A stretch of 64,000 nucleotides of DNA from CAUZIZ01 sp965219855 (GCA_965219855.1 CBDCOR010000030.1:496001-560000); one strand, 5' to 3'. Counted from the stretch's first letter, positions 1 to 8,738 are shown. Made by a program: numbers and translations. The notes: generated by a model not told the origin, from the sequence alone.

Positions 1-1
1 G

Positions 2-124
2 CTGACCGCCGTCCACATCTGGGGGGCGATCAAACGTACCCAGCCTTGGACGGAAAATCTGGAGATTCTCTTCTATGTGCTCTTGACCGGAGTCGCCCTC
101 TGGGCCCGCTCGAGTTTACTCTAG
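2..124 (+). CDS. C-terminal end of a membrane protein (partial)
   Basis: The frame starting at base 2 is open from the window edge to a TAG stop at 122-124 and gives 40 residues. They contain a short hydrophobic stretch (FYVLLTGVALW) followed by a basic end (ARSSLL), which looks like a last transmembrane helix with its cytoplasmic tail. The start lies outside the window, so the family cannot be named. A small GC-rich hairpin follows about 35 bases after the stop, consistent with a gene end. Confidence rests on the composition and on the absence of any better frame. Confidence 0.45.
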   Translation: MTAVHIWGAIKRTQPWTENLEILFYVLLTGVALWARSSLL

Positions 125-159
125 CCCCATCATCGATGACTGATTCCTGACGATCGAGA

Positions 160-181
160 GCGGCTGCAATCTGGCAGCCGC
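160..181 (+). terminator. Hairpin after the first gene, possible weak terminator
   Basis: GCGGCTGC (160-167) and GCAGCCGC (174-181) form an 8-bp perfect stem with a 6-base loop, 35 bases after the stop of the partial membrane-protein gene. There is no clear T-run after it, so intrinsic termination is only a guess. Confidence 0.25.
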
Positions 182-199
182 CTTCTGCCACGCTGAAGC

Positions 200-490
200 T
201 GAGTGTACTGGAAAAGCAGTGAGCAGTAAGCAGTGAGCAGTGAAGAAGCAAGAGCGAGTCGAGAGCGACGTAGCGAACGGGAAACGAGTTCCTTGGAGTG
301 GTGGAAGGGAACCTGGACCGTCTCTGCACGGCCGGTCCTCTCACTGTTTCACTGTTTCACTGTCCACTGTCCCCACTGCTCACTGCTCAACTGTTCACTG
401 CTCACTGCTCACTGCTCACTGCCCACTGCTCACTGTCCCCACTGCTCACTGTCCCCACTGCTCACTGCTCACTGCTCACTACTGTCCGGT
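200..490. repeat. Short tandem repeat block with inverted arms (CACTGCT type)
   Basis: Between about 336 and 485 the motif CTCACTG/CCCACTG is repeated some 15 times with slight variation. A shorter run of the reverse-complement motif (AGCAGTGAGC) lies at 214-245. The two arms could pair into a long hairpin enclosing about 90 bases. Three overlapping open frames here are only the repeat read in three phases and are not genes. Similar short phrase repeats occur at 10436-10473, 18771-18805, 30041-30069, 34986-35010 and 54200-54285, always between genes. Confidence 0.8.
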
Positions 491-649
491 TAAAAGTCGA
501 ATGATATCAAGTGGTTAGCGATTCGACCTGCTTGGCCTTGCAAGTCCCAGGGCCTAAGTGGTTGAAGAATCAGGATTTGCTCGAACGGAGTAATTCTGAC
601 AATTGGCGTCAGCTTCTGGCGTGACCGGTGCCCTGAGTGCATAGGAGGA

Positions 650-862
650 GGTGAATCCTGAAAGGATTCCGTATTTTAGCCCAGGGTTTCCGAACCCTGG
701 GTCAACACCGCTGCCCCCGGATTTCAACCCTGAATGGGTTGTGTACAGAAGGGCAACAACTAGGTCAGGCCGAAACCCTTGCAAACGGTTGATTATTAAG
801 GGGTTAACGCTCTGCCCAGGGTTCGGAAACCCTGGGCTGGAATACGCAATCCCGTTGGGATC
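650..862. repeat. Pair of inverted REP-like palindromic repeats
   Basis: A 22-bp perfect palindrome built on CCCAGGGTT/AACCCTGGG occurs at 680-701 and, in opposite orientation, at 815-836. Each is flanked on one side by a related 25-base stretch (AACGGGATTGCGTATTCCAG type), making two inverted copies of a roughly 48-bp repeat around a 113-bp centre. A third copy is at 20044-20095. The rest of 125-1007 has no recognisable gene: the open frames over it read through these repeats on both strands. Confidence 0.75.
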
Positions 863-1007
863 GACCTCGCTCGGTCTGACGGGACCCATTTCCCATCCTT
901 TCCGATACCAGGCTCGAACCGAACCCACACGAGTTGGGCAACGGCGGAAGTCCCAGTTGAAGTCGTCTCCAGCTTATTGTCCTTTTAACTGATTGATTAT
1001 AATCATG

Positions 1008-2105
1008 TCATACACTCGGCAAGTCGGGGAGTGATGCGGCGACTGCTGGGTTCACGATCTTCCCTTCGTGGGTGTTCAAAGCCGCAGCCCGACCCTCGCT
1101 CAATGCCGTGAACGAGTCGACTCCATGCTCTGCCAACTCCCGACAATAGGGGAGAGTAGCGTTGCAGAGTGCATGACTGCTGGTGCGGCCCACCGCTCCT
1201 GGCATGTTGGCGACGCAGTAGTGCACCACGCCGTCGACGATGAAGGTGGGTTCCTGGTGGGTGGTAGGAGAGCTGGTTTCGATGCATCCTCCCTGGTCTA
1301 CCGCTACATCTACGATCACGGACCCGTTCTTCATCCTCTTCAAGAGCTCTCGCTGGATCAGTAAGGGAGCCCGTCCGCCCGGAATGAGAACGGCACCGAT
1401 GACGAGATCCGCGCCGGTTGCGTAGCGCTCTATCGCATGCGGATCGGAGTAGACCGTGGTCACATTCTTTGGCATTACCTCGTCCAAATACCGGAGGCGG
1501 TCGAGGTCGATGTCCATGACCGTCACCTTGGCATCCAACCCAGCTGCCACACGGGCGGCGTTGGCCCCTACCACCCCGGCGCCCAGAATGAGCACGTCGG
1601 CAGGCTCGACTCCGGCGACCCCACCCAGTAGGATCCCCCGTCCCATCATGGGCTTCTCGAGGTACTTGGCTCCTTCCTGGATGGACATCTTTCCGGCGAT
1701 CTCGCTCATGGGTGTCAGAAGCGGTAGCCGACCCCGCTCGTCTGCTAGAGTTTCGTAGGCGACCGCGGAAATTCCGCTTGCCAGACAGGAAGCTGTGAGC
1801 TCACGCGAGGCGGCGAAATGAAAGTAGCAAAAGACAATTTGTCCCTTGCGTAGCCGGGAAATTTCCTCCTCCTGGGGCTCCTTGACCTTGACCACCAGCT
1901 CTGACCGCTCAAAGATCTCCTGGGCGGTTTCGACCACCTCCGCTCCGACATCCGCATAGGCAAGGTCATCGAAGCCGCTGCCCAGTCCAGCACCTCTTTC
2001 CATAAGCACCTGGTGCCCATCCTTGGCCAGGAGGTGAGCGCCGACGGGAAGCATCGCGACCCTATACTCATCTGATTTGATCTCGCGGGGGACACCGACG
2101 ATCAT
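1008..2105 (-). CDS. ald: Alanine dehydrogenase
   Basis: This 365-residue protein matches the usual length of NAD-dependent L-alanine dehydrogenase, the cytoplasmic enzyme that interconverts alanine with pyruvate and ammonia. The family's catalytic and substrate residues are in their expected places: Arg15, Lys75, His96 and Asp270. The nucleotide-binding loop GAGVVG (175-180) is followed by Asp198 at the end of the next strand, which fits NAD preference. The start ATG (2103-2105) follows a purine-rich GGGGAAGAA stretch. The gene stands alone: the next gene upstream, the metallopeptidase, is on the same strand 60 bp away but unrelated in function. A very confident family call; the physiological direction cannot be told from sequence. 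Confidence 0.95.
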   Translation of the reverse strand: MIVGVPREIKSDEYRVAMLPVGAHLLAKDGHQVLMERGAGLGSGFDDLAYADVGAEVVETAQEIFERSELVVKVKEPQEEEISRLRKGQIVFCYFHFAASRELTASCLASGISAVAYETLADERGRLPLLTPMSEIAGKMSIQEGAKYLEKPMMGRGILLGGVAGVEPADVLILGAGVVGANAARVAAGLDAKVTVMDIDLDRLRYLDEVMPKNVTTVYSDPHAIERYATGADLVIGAVLIPGGRAPLLIQRELLKRMKNGSVIVDVAVDQGGCIETSSPTTHQEPTFIVDGVVHYCVANMPGAVGRTSSHALCNATLPYCRELAEHGVDSFTALSEGRAAALNTHEGKIVNPAVAASLPDLPSV

Positions 2106-2165
2106 TACTGTTCTTCCCCTATGTCGGATTTGCCATCCGATGTCAAGACGTGGTCCTGTGCCGTT

Positions 2166-5100
2166 CTACCTGATAATGCTTGGCGGTACCGCGGAAAAAA
2201 AGCCCATTAAAGAGTTACCGAAAAGCTGTTGGACCACGATGGAGCCGCCCTCGGATCCAATATGGATATATCCTCCGATCAGCGTCTCAATAGACGGGAT
2301 CAGTTCCGTTATGACGCTGGAGATCCTCTGTCCTGCGCCCAAGGCCACCAAAGCCTGACCTTTGAGTCGTCCCTGCGGGTCGAAGACCCGAACCGTCACG
2401 TTCACCGGAGAGTCTCCGGGAACAAACAGCGCCAGACCTGTGAAAAAGTTAGTGGAGGGATCTGCTGGGTTGGTGGCTCCGACAGCCACCTGGCTGAGGA
2501 CCGCTTCGCTCAGGCTCTGACTCTGCAGGAGAAGAGCCGCTGCATAGGCTGCGGCTTCCGGATCCCCGAAGACGACGTCGCCGATGACTCCGGGACCGTC
2601 GGCCGCAATTTGCATCGATCCGGTTGTCAGATCGCCTAGATTCGAACCCAGAGAGAAAAGCCCCGAGACATCGCCCTGAAGGGATCCGCCGGGATTCAGG
2701 GTGGTTTGAAAGGTTCCGATAGTGGCGCCGGAATCTGCGATTGCTGTCACCACCATTGTCCGCACCTGAGCCGAGGTGTTGACGAGCCTCAGACTTGTGA
2801 AATTGAAGACTCCGGCCGTGCCTCCGTTGGCCATCTGGGCTGAGTAGATTGTCTCCGCACTTGTCTCGGCGACAGCATTCAGGCCGAAGATGCTGTCGGG
2901 CAGCTGGATCAGCTCAAACCCCACGGCTCCTGGCCCTTCGATCACGTCTACCCGAAGATGGCCACTGCTGATGGGATCCCCGGCGCCGATCAACGAGGAC
3001 AAGGTCTCGCGTAGAAAACCTTCGCCGGGTATGGTTCGCAGTCTGGTTAGCCCCACCTGCTGACCGTCGCTGTCGAAACAGTTGACGACAATGCCAATCT
3101 CTTCGGAATTCGGATTGGCGATGCTGATGATCGTCTCGGTCACCAAAGGTCCGACGGCCGTCGGGAACACAGCACCCCGATAGAGTCGGGTGAAGTAGAG
3201 GATCTTCGACTGCTGCGTCAGGGCGACGCCACCGTCTAGTTGGTCCAAGGGACCCCTGAGGCCGTTCCCAAATTGAAAGAAGCTGGCCAGATTCTCGGAT
3301 GATGTGTGAAAGTAAACCCAGCTATCTTGCTGTCCATTGGGTGCTGGACCAAACAGCTCTGCACCGAGTTTGGCAAATTGCTTCTGGCTCAGGAGCCCCT
3401 CGACGTGTGGGTTATCAGGATTGGGAGAGGATTTTCCGTCGGCTACCTTGTTGGTGAAGGTGATTGCGGAACTGGAGCTGCCGAAGTTGGTCGCCGCGAA
3501 TCCGGTAAAGAAGTCAGAGTCTTCGCGATAGAAGGGAAAGTAGAAAGGTGTGGTGTTCGCCTGCAGCTGGATCTCCGTTCCGGAAAGATCGAAGGACTGG
3601 CCTCCAAACGACTCATACTTCTCCGCACCGTCGAGCGGGATGGCCTCCTCGAGCGCGCTCAGATCCTGGGCCACTCCTTGCCCATTGGCGAAGAATCCTG
3701 GGAAGACCCCAGCCACGACCTGTACCCCATCGCTGTCAGCGGTGACTTGGATGTCCTCGTATTGAAAGTTGATATCCCCGGTCGAGAATAGGGTGACTGA
3801 GAAAGAGTTTCCGGGTGGAGAATCCTCCTCTAAGGAAAACTCGGGCACTTGGTCCCATTCGAAGGTGATCTGGCCCGGCAACGGGATCGCTCGGATCTCC
3901 CCGCCTTGGCTGGTGTCGAGATCGGTGAACAAGGGGGCGACTCGAGGCAACGCCAGATCTCCAAACAACCCGAAAATCCGATCCAAATCCCGTGGGCTCG
4001 AGGTGTCATCGCCTTCCAGGAACGTCAGGTTGCCATCGCTGTTGATGTGAACCGATCCGAAGACCTTGCCGGCGAAAGGAAAGACGAACCCCGCTGGGAA
4101 CTCGTATAGGACGCTGTCGTCGTCCTTCAGTTCGTCGAGACCGTCGGGCCGGTCCTCCGGACGGGTGTTGTTTGAAATCAGTTCAATGCCTTCCACCCCT
4201 TCACCCGCAGAAACGGTCAGGGAAATCTTTTCTCCCGGATCATCGATAGCCGCCAATCCGGATTCGTTCTCGCCGTTGTAGAAGTCCTTCGGGAAATCCA
4301 GGAAACGGTGGTTAATCGGCCCGACACCGCTGCCTTCAGTAAAGAAGGAGCCGATCGACTCGAAGAAAACGAAGTAGTCCCCCGGCGTCAGACCGGGAAT
4401 CTCGAATTCCCCGTCAGCCTGCAGCAGGAAATCGGAAACCGAGGAGACTACCTCGAGTCGAGATTCTACGGGTAGTTCATCCGGACCCATCTCCAGCTTC
4501 ACGGCAACCACGTGGGCTCCTGGAAAGGGAAATCCGGAACGGCGCAAGACGCGACCAGAAATTGTTCCGAATGTGGTTTGAAAGTCGGGTGTTGGATAGA
4601 GCCACGAAGCCCAGGCGATGTCATCCCTCTTGGGATCAGGGGATTGACCGATTAGGGAAAACGGATACATCAAAGGCAGAAAACGACCTGCCTCCAAGGC
4701 AACGATCTGGCGGTTGACCAGGGTGTGATCGAGGCCGATCAGATGTCCCAGCTCGTGGGTGATCGTTTGACCCAGGTTGGGCCGCTCCGCATTGAGTCCG
4801 TTCAGAACGGCGATCCCATAGGTGTAGAGACCATTGACTGGAAACCTGGGTGCCGCGAAACCCAGGACGGTGTTGCTAGCTCCGCTTCCCAGCAGGTCAT
4901 CAGTGATTTCCCCGTCAGCATCGAAGATGATGGACACGGCAGGCTGCGGGATGTCGAAGAAGGGCATGAAGTTGGTCGCATCCACATCCACATCCAGCTT
5001 GCCCCCGTCCTCGAAACCGATCTCACTGGTTTCAACTGCTTCCCAACGGCCCAAGGCGTCGCGGACCAGCTGCGCACCGTCTTCGTGGTCCCGGGTGCCC

Positions 5101-5363
5101 AATCTCCCGGGGTCGATTTTGTAGACGATTGGATTGGACGAGTCCCATTTGAGAATGACGCCGTTTCCTTCAAGGCCCAGCGGGACTCCCGGGAACAGGG
5201 GGCTGGTGAGGAACAGCAGAACGAGGGAGAACGCCAGTTGCCGCGAAGACTGAGGTGAGGCTAGCCCGAAAGGCCTAGCAACAATACTGGCGGTAGAAGC
5301 CAGGGAAGTCTTTATCTCAATAGTCCGGCGACAGCAGCTGGCTCGACTAAGCTGAAACTTCAT
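2166..5363 (-). CDS. Large secreted matrixin-like zinc metallopeptidase
   Basis: The 1065-residue product has an N-terminal hydrophobic segment at about 44-60 (signal peptide) and a zinc-protease motif HELGHLIGLDH at 203-213 (HExxHxxGxxH, with three His ligands and the catalytic Glu204). This places it in the metzincin group, closest in layout to matrixins. After the roughly 260-residue catalytic part comes a carboxypeptidase-regulatory-like beta domain (about 265-355) and then a long region of beta-sandwich character with no motif I recognise, rich in FF/GG and acidic residues. It is probably exported and acts on extracellular protein. The annotated ATG lies inside a palindromic repeat unit (5306-5366), so the first 20 residues are repeat-derived and the true start is uncertain. 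No other in-frame ATG exists before the hydrophobic segment. Confidence 0.8.
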   Translation of the reverse strand: MKFQLSRASCCRRTIEIKTSLASTASIVARPFGLASPQSSRQLAFSLVLLFLTSPLFPGVPLGLEGNGVILKWDSSNPIVYKIDPGRLGTRDHEDGAQLVRDALGRWEAVETSEIGFEDGGKLDVDVDATNFMPFFDIPQPAVSIIFDADGEITDDLLGSGASNTVLGFAAPRFPVNGLYTYGIAVLNGLNAERPNLGQTITHELGHLIGLDHTLVNRQIVALEAGRFLPLMYPFSLIGQSPDPKRDDIAWASWLYPTPDFQTTFGTISGRVLRRSGFPFPGAHVVAVKLEMGPDELPVESRLEVVSSVSDFLLQADGEFEIPGLTPGDYFVFFESIGSFFTEGSGVGPINHRFLDFPKDFYNGENESGLAAIDDPGEKISLTVSAGEGVEGIELISNNTRPEDRPDGLDELKDDDSVLYEFPAGFVFPFAGKVFGSVHINSDGNLTFLEGDDTSSPRDLDRIFGLFGDLALPRVAPLFTDLDTSQGGEIRAIPLPGQITFEWDQVPEFSLEEDSPPGNSFSVTLFSTGDINFQYEDIQVTADSDGVQVVAGVFPGFFANGQGVAQDLSALEEAIPLDGAEKYESFGGQSFDLSGTEIQLQANTTPFYFPFYREDSDFFTGFAATNFGSSSSAITFTNKVADGKSSPNPDNPHVEGLLSQKQFAKLGAELFGPAPNGQQDSWVYFHTSSENLASFFQFGNGLRGPLDQLDGGVALTQQSKILYFTRLYRGAVFPTAVGPLVTETIISIANPNSEEIGIVVNCFDSDGQQVGLTRLRTIPGEGFLRETLSSLIGAGDPISSGHLRVDVIEGPGAVGFELIQLPDSIFGLNAVAETSAETIYSAQMANGGTAGVFNFTSLRLVNTSAQVRTMVVTAIADSGATIGTFQTTLNPGGSLQGDVSGLFSLGSNLGDLTTGSMQIAADGPGVIGDVVFGDPEAAAYAAALLLQSQSLSEAVLSQVAVGATNPADPSTNFFTGLALFVPGDSPVNVTVRVFDPQGRLKGQALVALGAGQRISSVITELIPSIETLIGGYIHIGSEGGSIVVQQLFGNSLMGFFSAVPPSIIR

Positions 5364-5366
5364 TTG
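5306..5366. repeat. Palindromic repeat unit overlapping the metallopeptidase start
   Basis: About 60 bp begin near GGAAGTCTTT and end with CTAAGCTGAAACTTCATT, with a GC-rich centre (CCGGCGACAGCAGCTGG). The same ends, AAGTTTCTTTC...CTAAGCTGAAA(C)TTC, bound units at about 17486-17540 and 18713-18767. Degenerate or half copies are seen at 7487-7540, 17384-17405, 18923-18960 and 35162-35210. The outer AAGTTTC/GAAACTT arms are inverted, so each unit can fold. Confidence 0.7.
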
Positions 5367-5367
5367 C

Positions 5368-5449
5368 TAACGTGGCTTTGGTCTCCAGGCCGAAGTCCTC
5401 TTCCTTCGAGCCTTCGGCTCGATGCACGGCGGCCTGGAGGCCACCGCTA
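5368..5449 (+). other. Hairpin 5-prime exon of group II intron copy 1
   Basis: Immediately before the intron, a long imperfect stem pairs GGCTTTGGTCTCCAGGCCG with CGGCCTGGAGGCCACCGC. It encloses a smaller hairpin, TCGAGCC-TT-GGCTCGA. The intron begins right at the foot of the stem. The equivalent 80 bases precede intron copy 2 (17541-17623) with paired changes in the inner stem, suggesting that the structure is what is recognised. Confidence 0.6.
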
Positions 5450-6039
5450 GTGCGCCTGTGAAGGCGTTTGATCAGAAGGGTGAAAGTCCCTTCCAGGCTA
5501 ACGTTACCGGCCTGAAGTCGACAGTGGTAACTGCGTTTCCGTGAGGAAGGGTGGAGAGCAACCTGAGACGAACGACCAATCCGTAACGCAAGTGAACTCG
5601 ATTCGGCCAAGCCTGTCGGGGAGGGTCCTGGCAAAGCCCGAACCCTTGACCGCGCGACGGCCATCCCTCCGACCTGAACGGTCTGCCCGGGGGGATAGAC
5701 GCGGCAAGTCACGGCGGTGAAGTAACGTGACAAAGCGACCGTGACGAAATGGCAATGCGGTGGTTGGAGATGGAGAGGTCGGAAGGTCAAACGAGATAAG
5801 CAGCGAGATCTGTCGGGTGAGGGACGTGGACGACCCATCGTGAGAGCTCGCAGTGGGGGACGCTGCGTGAGCAATGGCCCAGGCCCGCGGTGCAGTATCG
5901 CCCGCCGAAGGGGAGCGAACCTGGCGATACCGGTGAGGTCGGTTGAAGCGGCTCGACAGAAGTCAGAGCTCCCATAGTAGCGGGGAAGCCGTGCAGCAAA
6001 ACGCGGTGGAGCGAAGGGGAGCAGGAAGGTAGATGCGAA

Positions 6040-7398
6040 ATGACTAAATCGCGGAAACGTAACTCCGCCCAAAGGCGGGACTACATCCCGGTCACAGTGC
6101 CGTTTTCGGCTAGCCCGGCTGGAGAGCCCGCTGGCATCGAACAGTGGGCTCATCGCGCGGTTTGGACGGATCGCATGTTGGAGACACTTTTGAAAGGAAA
6201 GGTGAGAGGAGGGAAATGGCACACGCTGATCGATAAGGTGTTTTGCAGCCGGAACCTTTCCAGCTCGGCCGAGAAGGTCTTGGGCAGGAAAGGAGCGGCG
6301 GGAGTGGACCGGCAAACGTGGGGGGATTTCGCCGAACACGAGCGGGAGGAACTCGAATGGTTGCAGGAAGAACTGCGTGAGGGGACCTATCGTCCGGCAG
6401 CGGTGCTGCGGAGGTGGATTCCCAAAACAGGCAGTTCGGAAAAGCGACCGCTGGGGATTCCGACCGTGCGGGATCGAGTCGTGCAAACGGCTTTGGTCCA
6501 CGGGATCGAGCCGATTCTGGAGGCCACGTTCCATGATCGAAGCTACGGCTTTCGTCATGGGCGAGGGTGCCACGGCGCACTGCGGTACGTCGAAGAGCTG
6601 CTCGAAGCCGGTTATGTGTATGTCGTCGACGCGGATCTGAAGGGTTACTTCGATACGATCCCGAAAGATCTTCTGTTGGACCTGATCCAACAGAAGATAT
6701 CGGATCGCCGCGTGCTGGGCCTGGTTCAGCTGTTTCTGAATCAGGGGATACTGGAAGAGCTGCGTAAGTGGATTCCGGAAGCCGGAGTCCCCCAAGGCGC
6801 CGTTCTTTCTCCGGTGTTGTCGAATGCCTACCTCAATCCCCTGGACCATCGGATGGCCGATCTGGGCTTCCAGATGGTGCGCTACGCGGATGACTTTGTC
6901 CTGCTGTGTCGCGCACCCGAGGAGGCTGAAGCGGCCCTGGCCGAAGGGCGGGACTGGGTGGAGGACAACGGGCTGAGACTGTATCCCGAGAAGACACACA
7001 TCGTGGACTCGCGAGAGAAGAGCTTTTCGTTCTTGGGCGATTCGTTCCGAGGCCGTTTTCGGTTTCCACGAGCGAAGAGCCACCGAAAGTTCGTCGAGCG
7101 CATTCACGAGCTGACGCCGCGCAAGTCGGGCGACTCGCTGGAGGTCATCCTCCAGCGGCTCAATCGCTCGACGCAAGGCTGGTTCAACTACTTCCGGCAC
7201 TGTCATTGGAACATCTTCAAGGACTACGACGGTCTGATCCGTCGTCGTTTGCGACGCCTGCTTCTGAAGCGCAACCGGAAGAATAGAAAACGCCTCTGTC
7301 GAAATCACCGTTGGCCCAACGCCTTCTTTACGGATCATGGGTTCACGAGCCTGACTGACGCCCATATCCGTTTCGTCCAATCCATAGGAACCTACTGA
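6040..7398 (+). CDS. Group II intron reverse transcriptase/maturase
   Basis: This 452-residue protein copies and helps splice the surrounding intron. The reverse-transcriptase domain spans about 75-345: catalytic acids lie in VVDAD (195-199) and YADD (282-285), with the typical GVPQG at 249-253 before them. Maturase domain X follows (about 365-400, ILQRLNRSTQGWFNYF). A short basic tail (RRRLRRLLLKRNRKNRKR) serves as a DNA-binding region, and the protein ends at SIGTY with no HNH endonuclease. The start ATG at 6040 lies in the intron domain IV region. A 677-residue open frame on the other strand is only the complement. The gene is intact and could serve both intron copies in the window. Confidence 0.93.
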   Translation: MTKSRKRNSAQRRDYIPVTVPFSASPAGEPAGIEQWAHRAVWTDRMLETLLKGKVRGGKWHTLIDKVFCSRNLSSSAEKVLGRKGAAGVDRQTWGDFAEHEREELEWLQEELREGTYRPAAVLRRWIPKTGSSEKRPLGIPTVRDRVVQTALVHGIEPILEATFHDRSYGFRHGRGCHGALRYVEELLEAGYVYVVDADLKGYFDTIPKDLLLDLIQQKISDRRVLGLVQLFLNQGILEELRKWIPEAGVPQGAVLSPVLSNAYLNPLDHRMADLGFQMVRYADDFVLLCRAPEEAEAALAEGRDWVEDNGLRLYPEKTHIVDSREKSFSFLGDSFRGRFRFPRAKSHRKFVERIHELTPRKSGDSLEVILQRLNRSTQGWFNYFRHCHWNIFKDYDGLIRRRLRRLLLKRNRKNRKRLCRNHRWPNAFFTDHGFTSLTDAHIRFVQSIGTY

Positions 7399-7403
7399 CT
7401 GGA

Positions 7404-7476
7404 GAGCTGTATGCGGGAGAATCGCACGTGCAGTTCGGAGGGAGGGGAGCCGGGTGACCGTGCTTCCCTACCCTAT
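7404..7476 (+). ncRNA. Group II intron domains V and VI
   Basis: A 34-base hairpin with the conserved domain V pattern (bulge and AGC-like base) is followed by a GGGGAGC...GCTTCCC stem carrying a bulged A and ending in CCCTAT. The same block is at 18628-18700 in copy 2, unchanged. This is the catalytic core and branch site of the ribozyme. Confidence 0.8.
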
Positions 7477-7718
7477 CGCCCGGACGCAAAATTTCTTTCT
7501 CGAATGGGTCCAGCGCTACTGGGGGCGGGGTTGACCTGAATCATAGCCCGCTCTCACAGTTCGTAGAACCCGCGCTTTCTCCTACCCTTTTCGGCTTGCC
7601 GCCGCAGTGGGATTATACAGTGACCGGTCCCACCGGTGAGTAACGACGGAAGACCGGAGTCAAACTTTTGTCGGGAGCGCCGCTTTTTTGACGGATTTGA
7701 CCACCCCGAGGGCTCACG
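7477..7718. other. Gap holding a degenerate palindromic unit
   Basis: Bases 7487-7540 keep the left half of the palindromic repeat (TTTCTTTCTCGAATGGG) and a worn right half. The remaining 180 bases up to the stop of the SDR gene show no gene or clear signal. Confidence 0.5.
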
Positions 7719-8738
7719 CTAATCGCGTCCGAGGGAACCGGCTAGTCTCCGGCTAAGGCAGCCCTTCTCAACCATCCAACGGATCGTGTCGACCAGCGTC
7801 TCGTCAAGATTTCGAGGCCTGATTCCAAGCTGCTTCTGAGTGAGCGAGCTATCCAAGCGGTGATCGAGACCTGCGACGTAGACCGCCTGGAAGTTGACGG
7901 GTAGGCGAAGAGGCAGGACTCGCTGGATCCCGTCAGTCAGCCTCATCGGCCAGTGGAGAGTCCACGGAGGAACCGCGATCGTCGTAAGGTTGCGTTCGGT
8001 GATTCGGGCGAGGCTGCTCACGATTCTTTGAGGGGACACGTCGTGGGTGGGGCAAATGTAGCGACGCGGGCCTTGGCCCTTTTGCATGATCGCAGCGTGC
8101 AATCTGGCGACGTCGCGAACGTCGCTGATGGGGACTCGTCCCCTTGGGGTTACTAGCCAGAGACCTCGAAGGATATTCCCCGCTATTTTAGTGCTTTCCC
8201 CAAGATGGGGGTCGTGGGGTCCCCAGACGGATCCGGGGTAGGTGATCACCACGGGGGCTCCTGATTCCTGGAAGCTTCGAGCTACCAGATCGGAGTCGGC
8301 CTTGGAGCGAAAATACGCACCCGGCGGCCGCGTAGGAGGAGAATCGGGGGTCAAGGTAGATCCTCGGGTGCCAATCAGAGCCGCGAAGCTGGAAACATGA
8401 ACGATTGGATCCAACCCTAGCTGGTGAGCCTTTTCCAGGACCAGTGCGGTTCCGGCGACGTTGGTCTTCTTGATCCGGGGGGCTGCCCTTGGGTCCAGCG
8501 AATAGATCGAGGCACAGTGAACAACCGAATCACAGCCCTTCAAGGCCCGCTCAACCGAAGCGGGTTCGGTGACGTCACCCAATATCGTCTCGGTGCCCTC
8601 CACTCCTAGAGGCTCCAACGCAGCAGGGACTCGCTGCTGGGTGCGCGCCAGCAGTCTCACCGTATGTCTGCTTCGGCATAGCTCTGCGACGGTATGGGCT
8701 CCGAGGAAGCCGGTTGCACCGGTGACCAGAACTTTCAT
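7719..8738 (-). CDS. NAD-dependent epimerase/dehydratase (extended SDR)
   Basis: The 339-residue protein opens with the Rossmann loop TGATGFLG (7-14) of extended short-chain dehydrogenases. The acidic and charged residues after the second strand are followed by DVTEPAS, an HCAS motif and the active-site pair YFRSK (YxxxK), preceded by the serine of the VSSFA stretch. It therefore binds NAD(P) and probably acts on a nucleotide sugar, a lipid-linked intermediate or a beta-hydroxy substrate. The C-terminal half, which sets specificity, is not diagnostic. It is divergently transcribed from the PHP gene, 75 bp apart, so the two share an intergenic region. Cytoplasmic. Confidence 0.88.
   Translation of the reverse strand: MKVLVTGATGFLGAHTVAELCRSRHTVRLLARTQQRVPAALEPLGVEGTETILGDVTEPASVERALKGCDSVVHCASIYSLDPRAAPRIKKTNVAGTALVLEKAHQLGLDPIVHVSSFAALIGTRGSTLTPDSPPTRPPGAYFRSKADSDLVARSFQESGAPVVITYPGSVWGPHDPHLGESTKIAGNILRGLWLVTPRGRVPISDVRDVARLHAAIMQKGQGPRRYICPTHDVSPQRIVSSLARITERNLTTIAVPPWTLHWPMRLTDGIQRVLPLRLPVNFQAVYVAGLDHRLDSSLTQKQLGIRPRNLDETLVDTIRWMVEKGCLSRRLAGSLGRD

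Larger units (their letters stand above)
5450..7476 (+). mobile_element. Group II intron, full-length copy
   Basis: The element starts with GTGCGCC, which fits the GUGYG 5-prime consensus, and contains the GGGTGAAAGTCCC stretch common near the start of bacterial group II introns. About 590 bases of ribozyme RNA precede the reverse-transcriptase gene. After its stop come domain V (7404-7437, GAGCTGTATGCGG...CGCACGTGCAGTTC) and domain VI, with a candidate branch-point A at 7470, six bases before the AT end at 7476. Length is 2027 bp. The boundaries are supported by copy 2, which shares exactly these ends. The maturase lacks an endonuclease domain and the intron sits at the foot of a hairpin. 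Both features are typical of class C bacterial introns, though the class cannot be fixed without a phylogeny. Confidence 0.88.

Noticed and set aside
336..485. CRISPR array at the window start
   Set aside because: The repeats are 7-10 bases long with no unique spacers between them, and no cas gene is near.
5347..7380. A 677-codon frame on the minus strand across the group II intron
   Set aside because: It is the complement of the reverse transcriptase and ribozyme, rich in Arg, Pro and Ser with no family motif; the plus strand has clear RT motifs.
5450..7476. Retron or diversity-generating retroelement
   Set aside because: The RT has maturase domain X and is followed by group II domains V and VI; no template/variable repeat pair or msr/msd RNA is seen.
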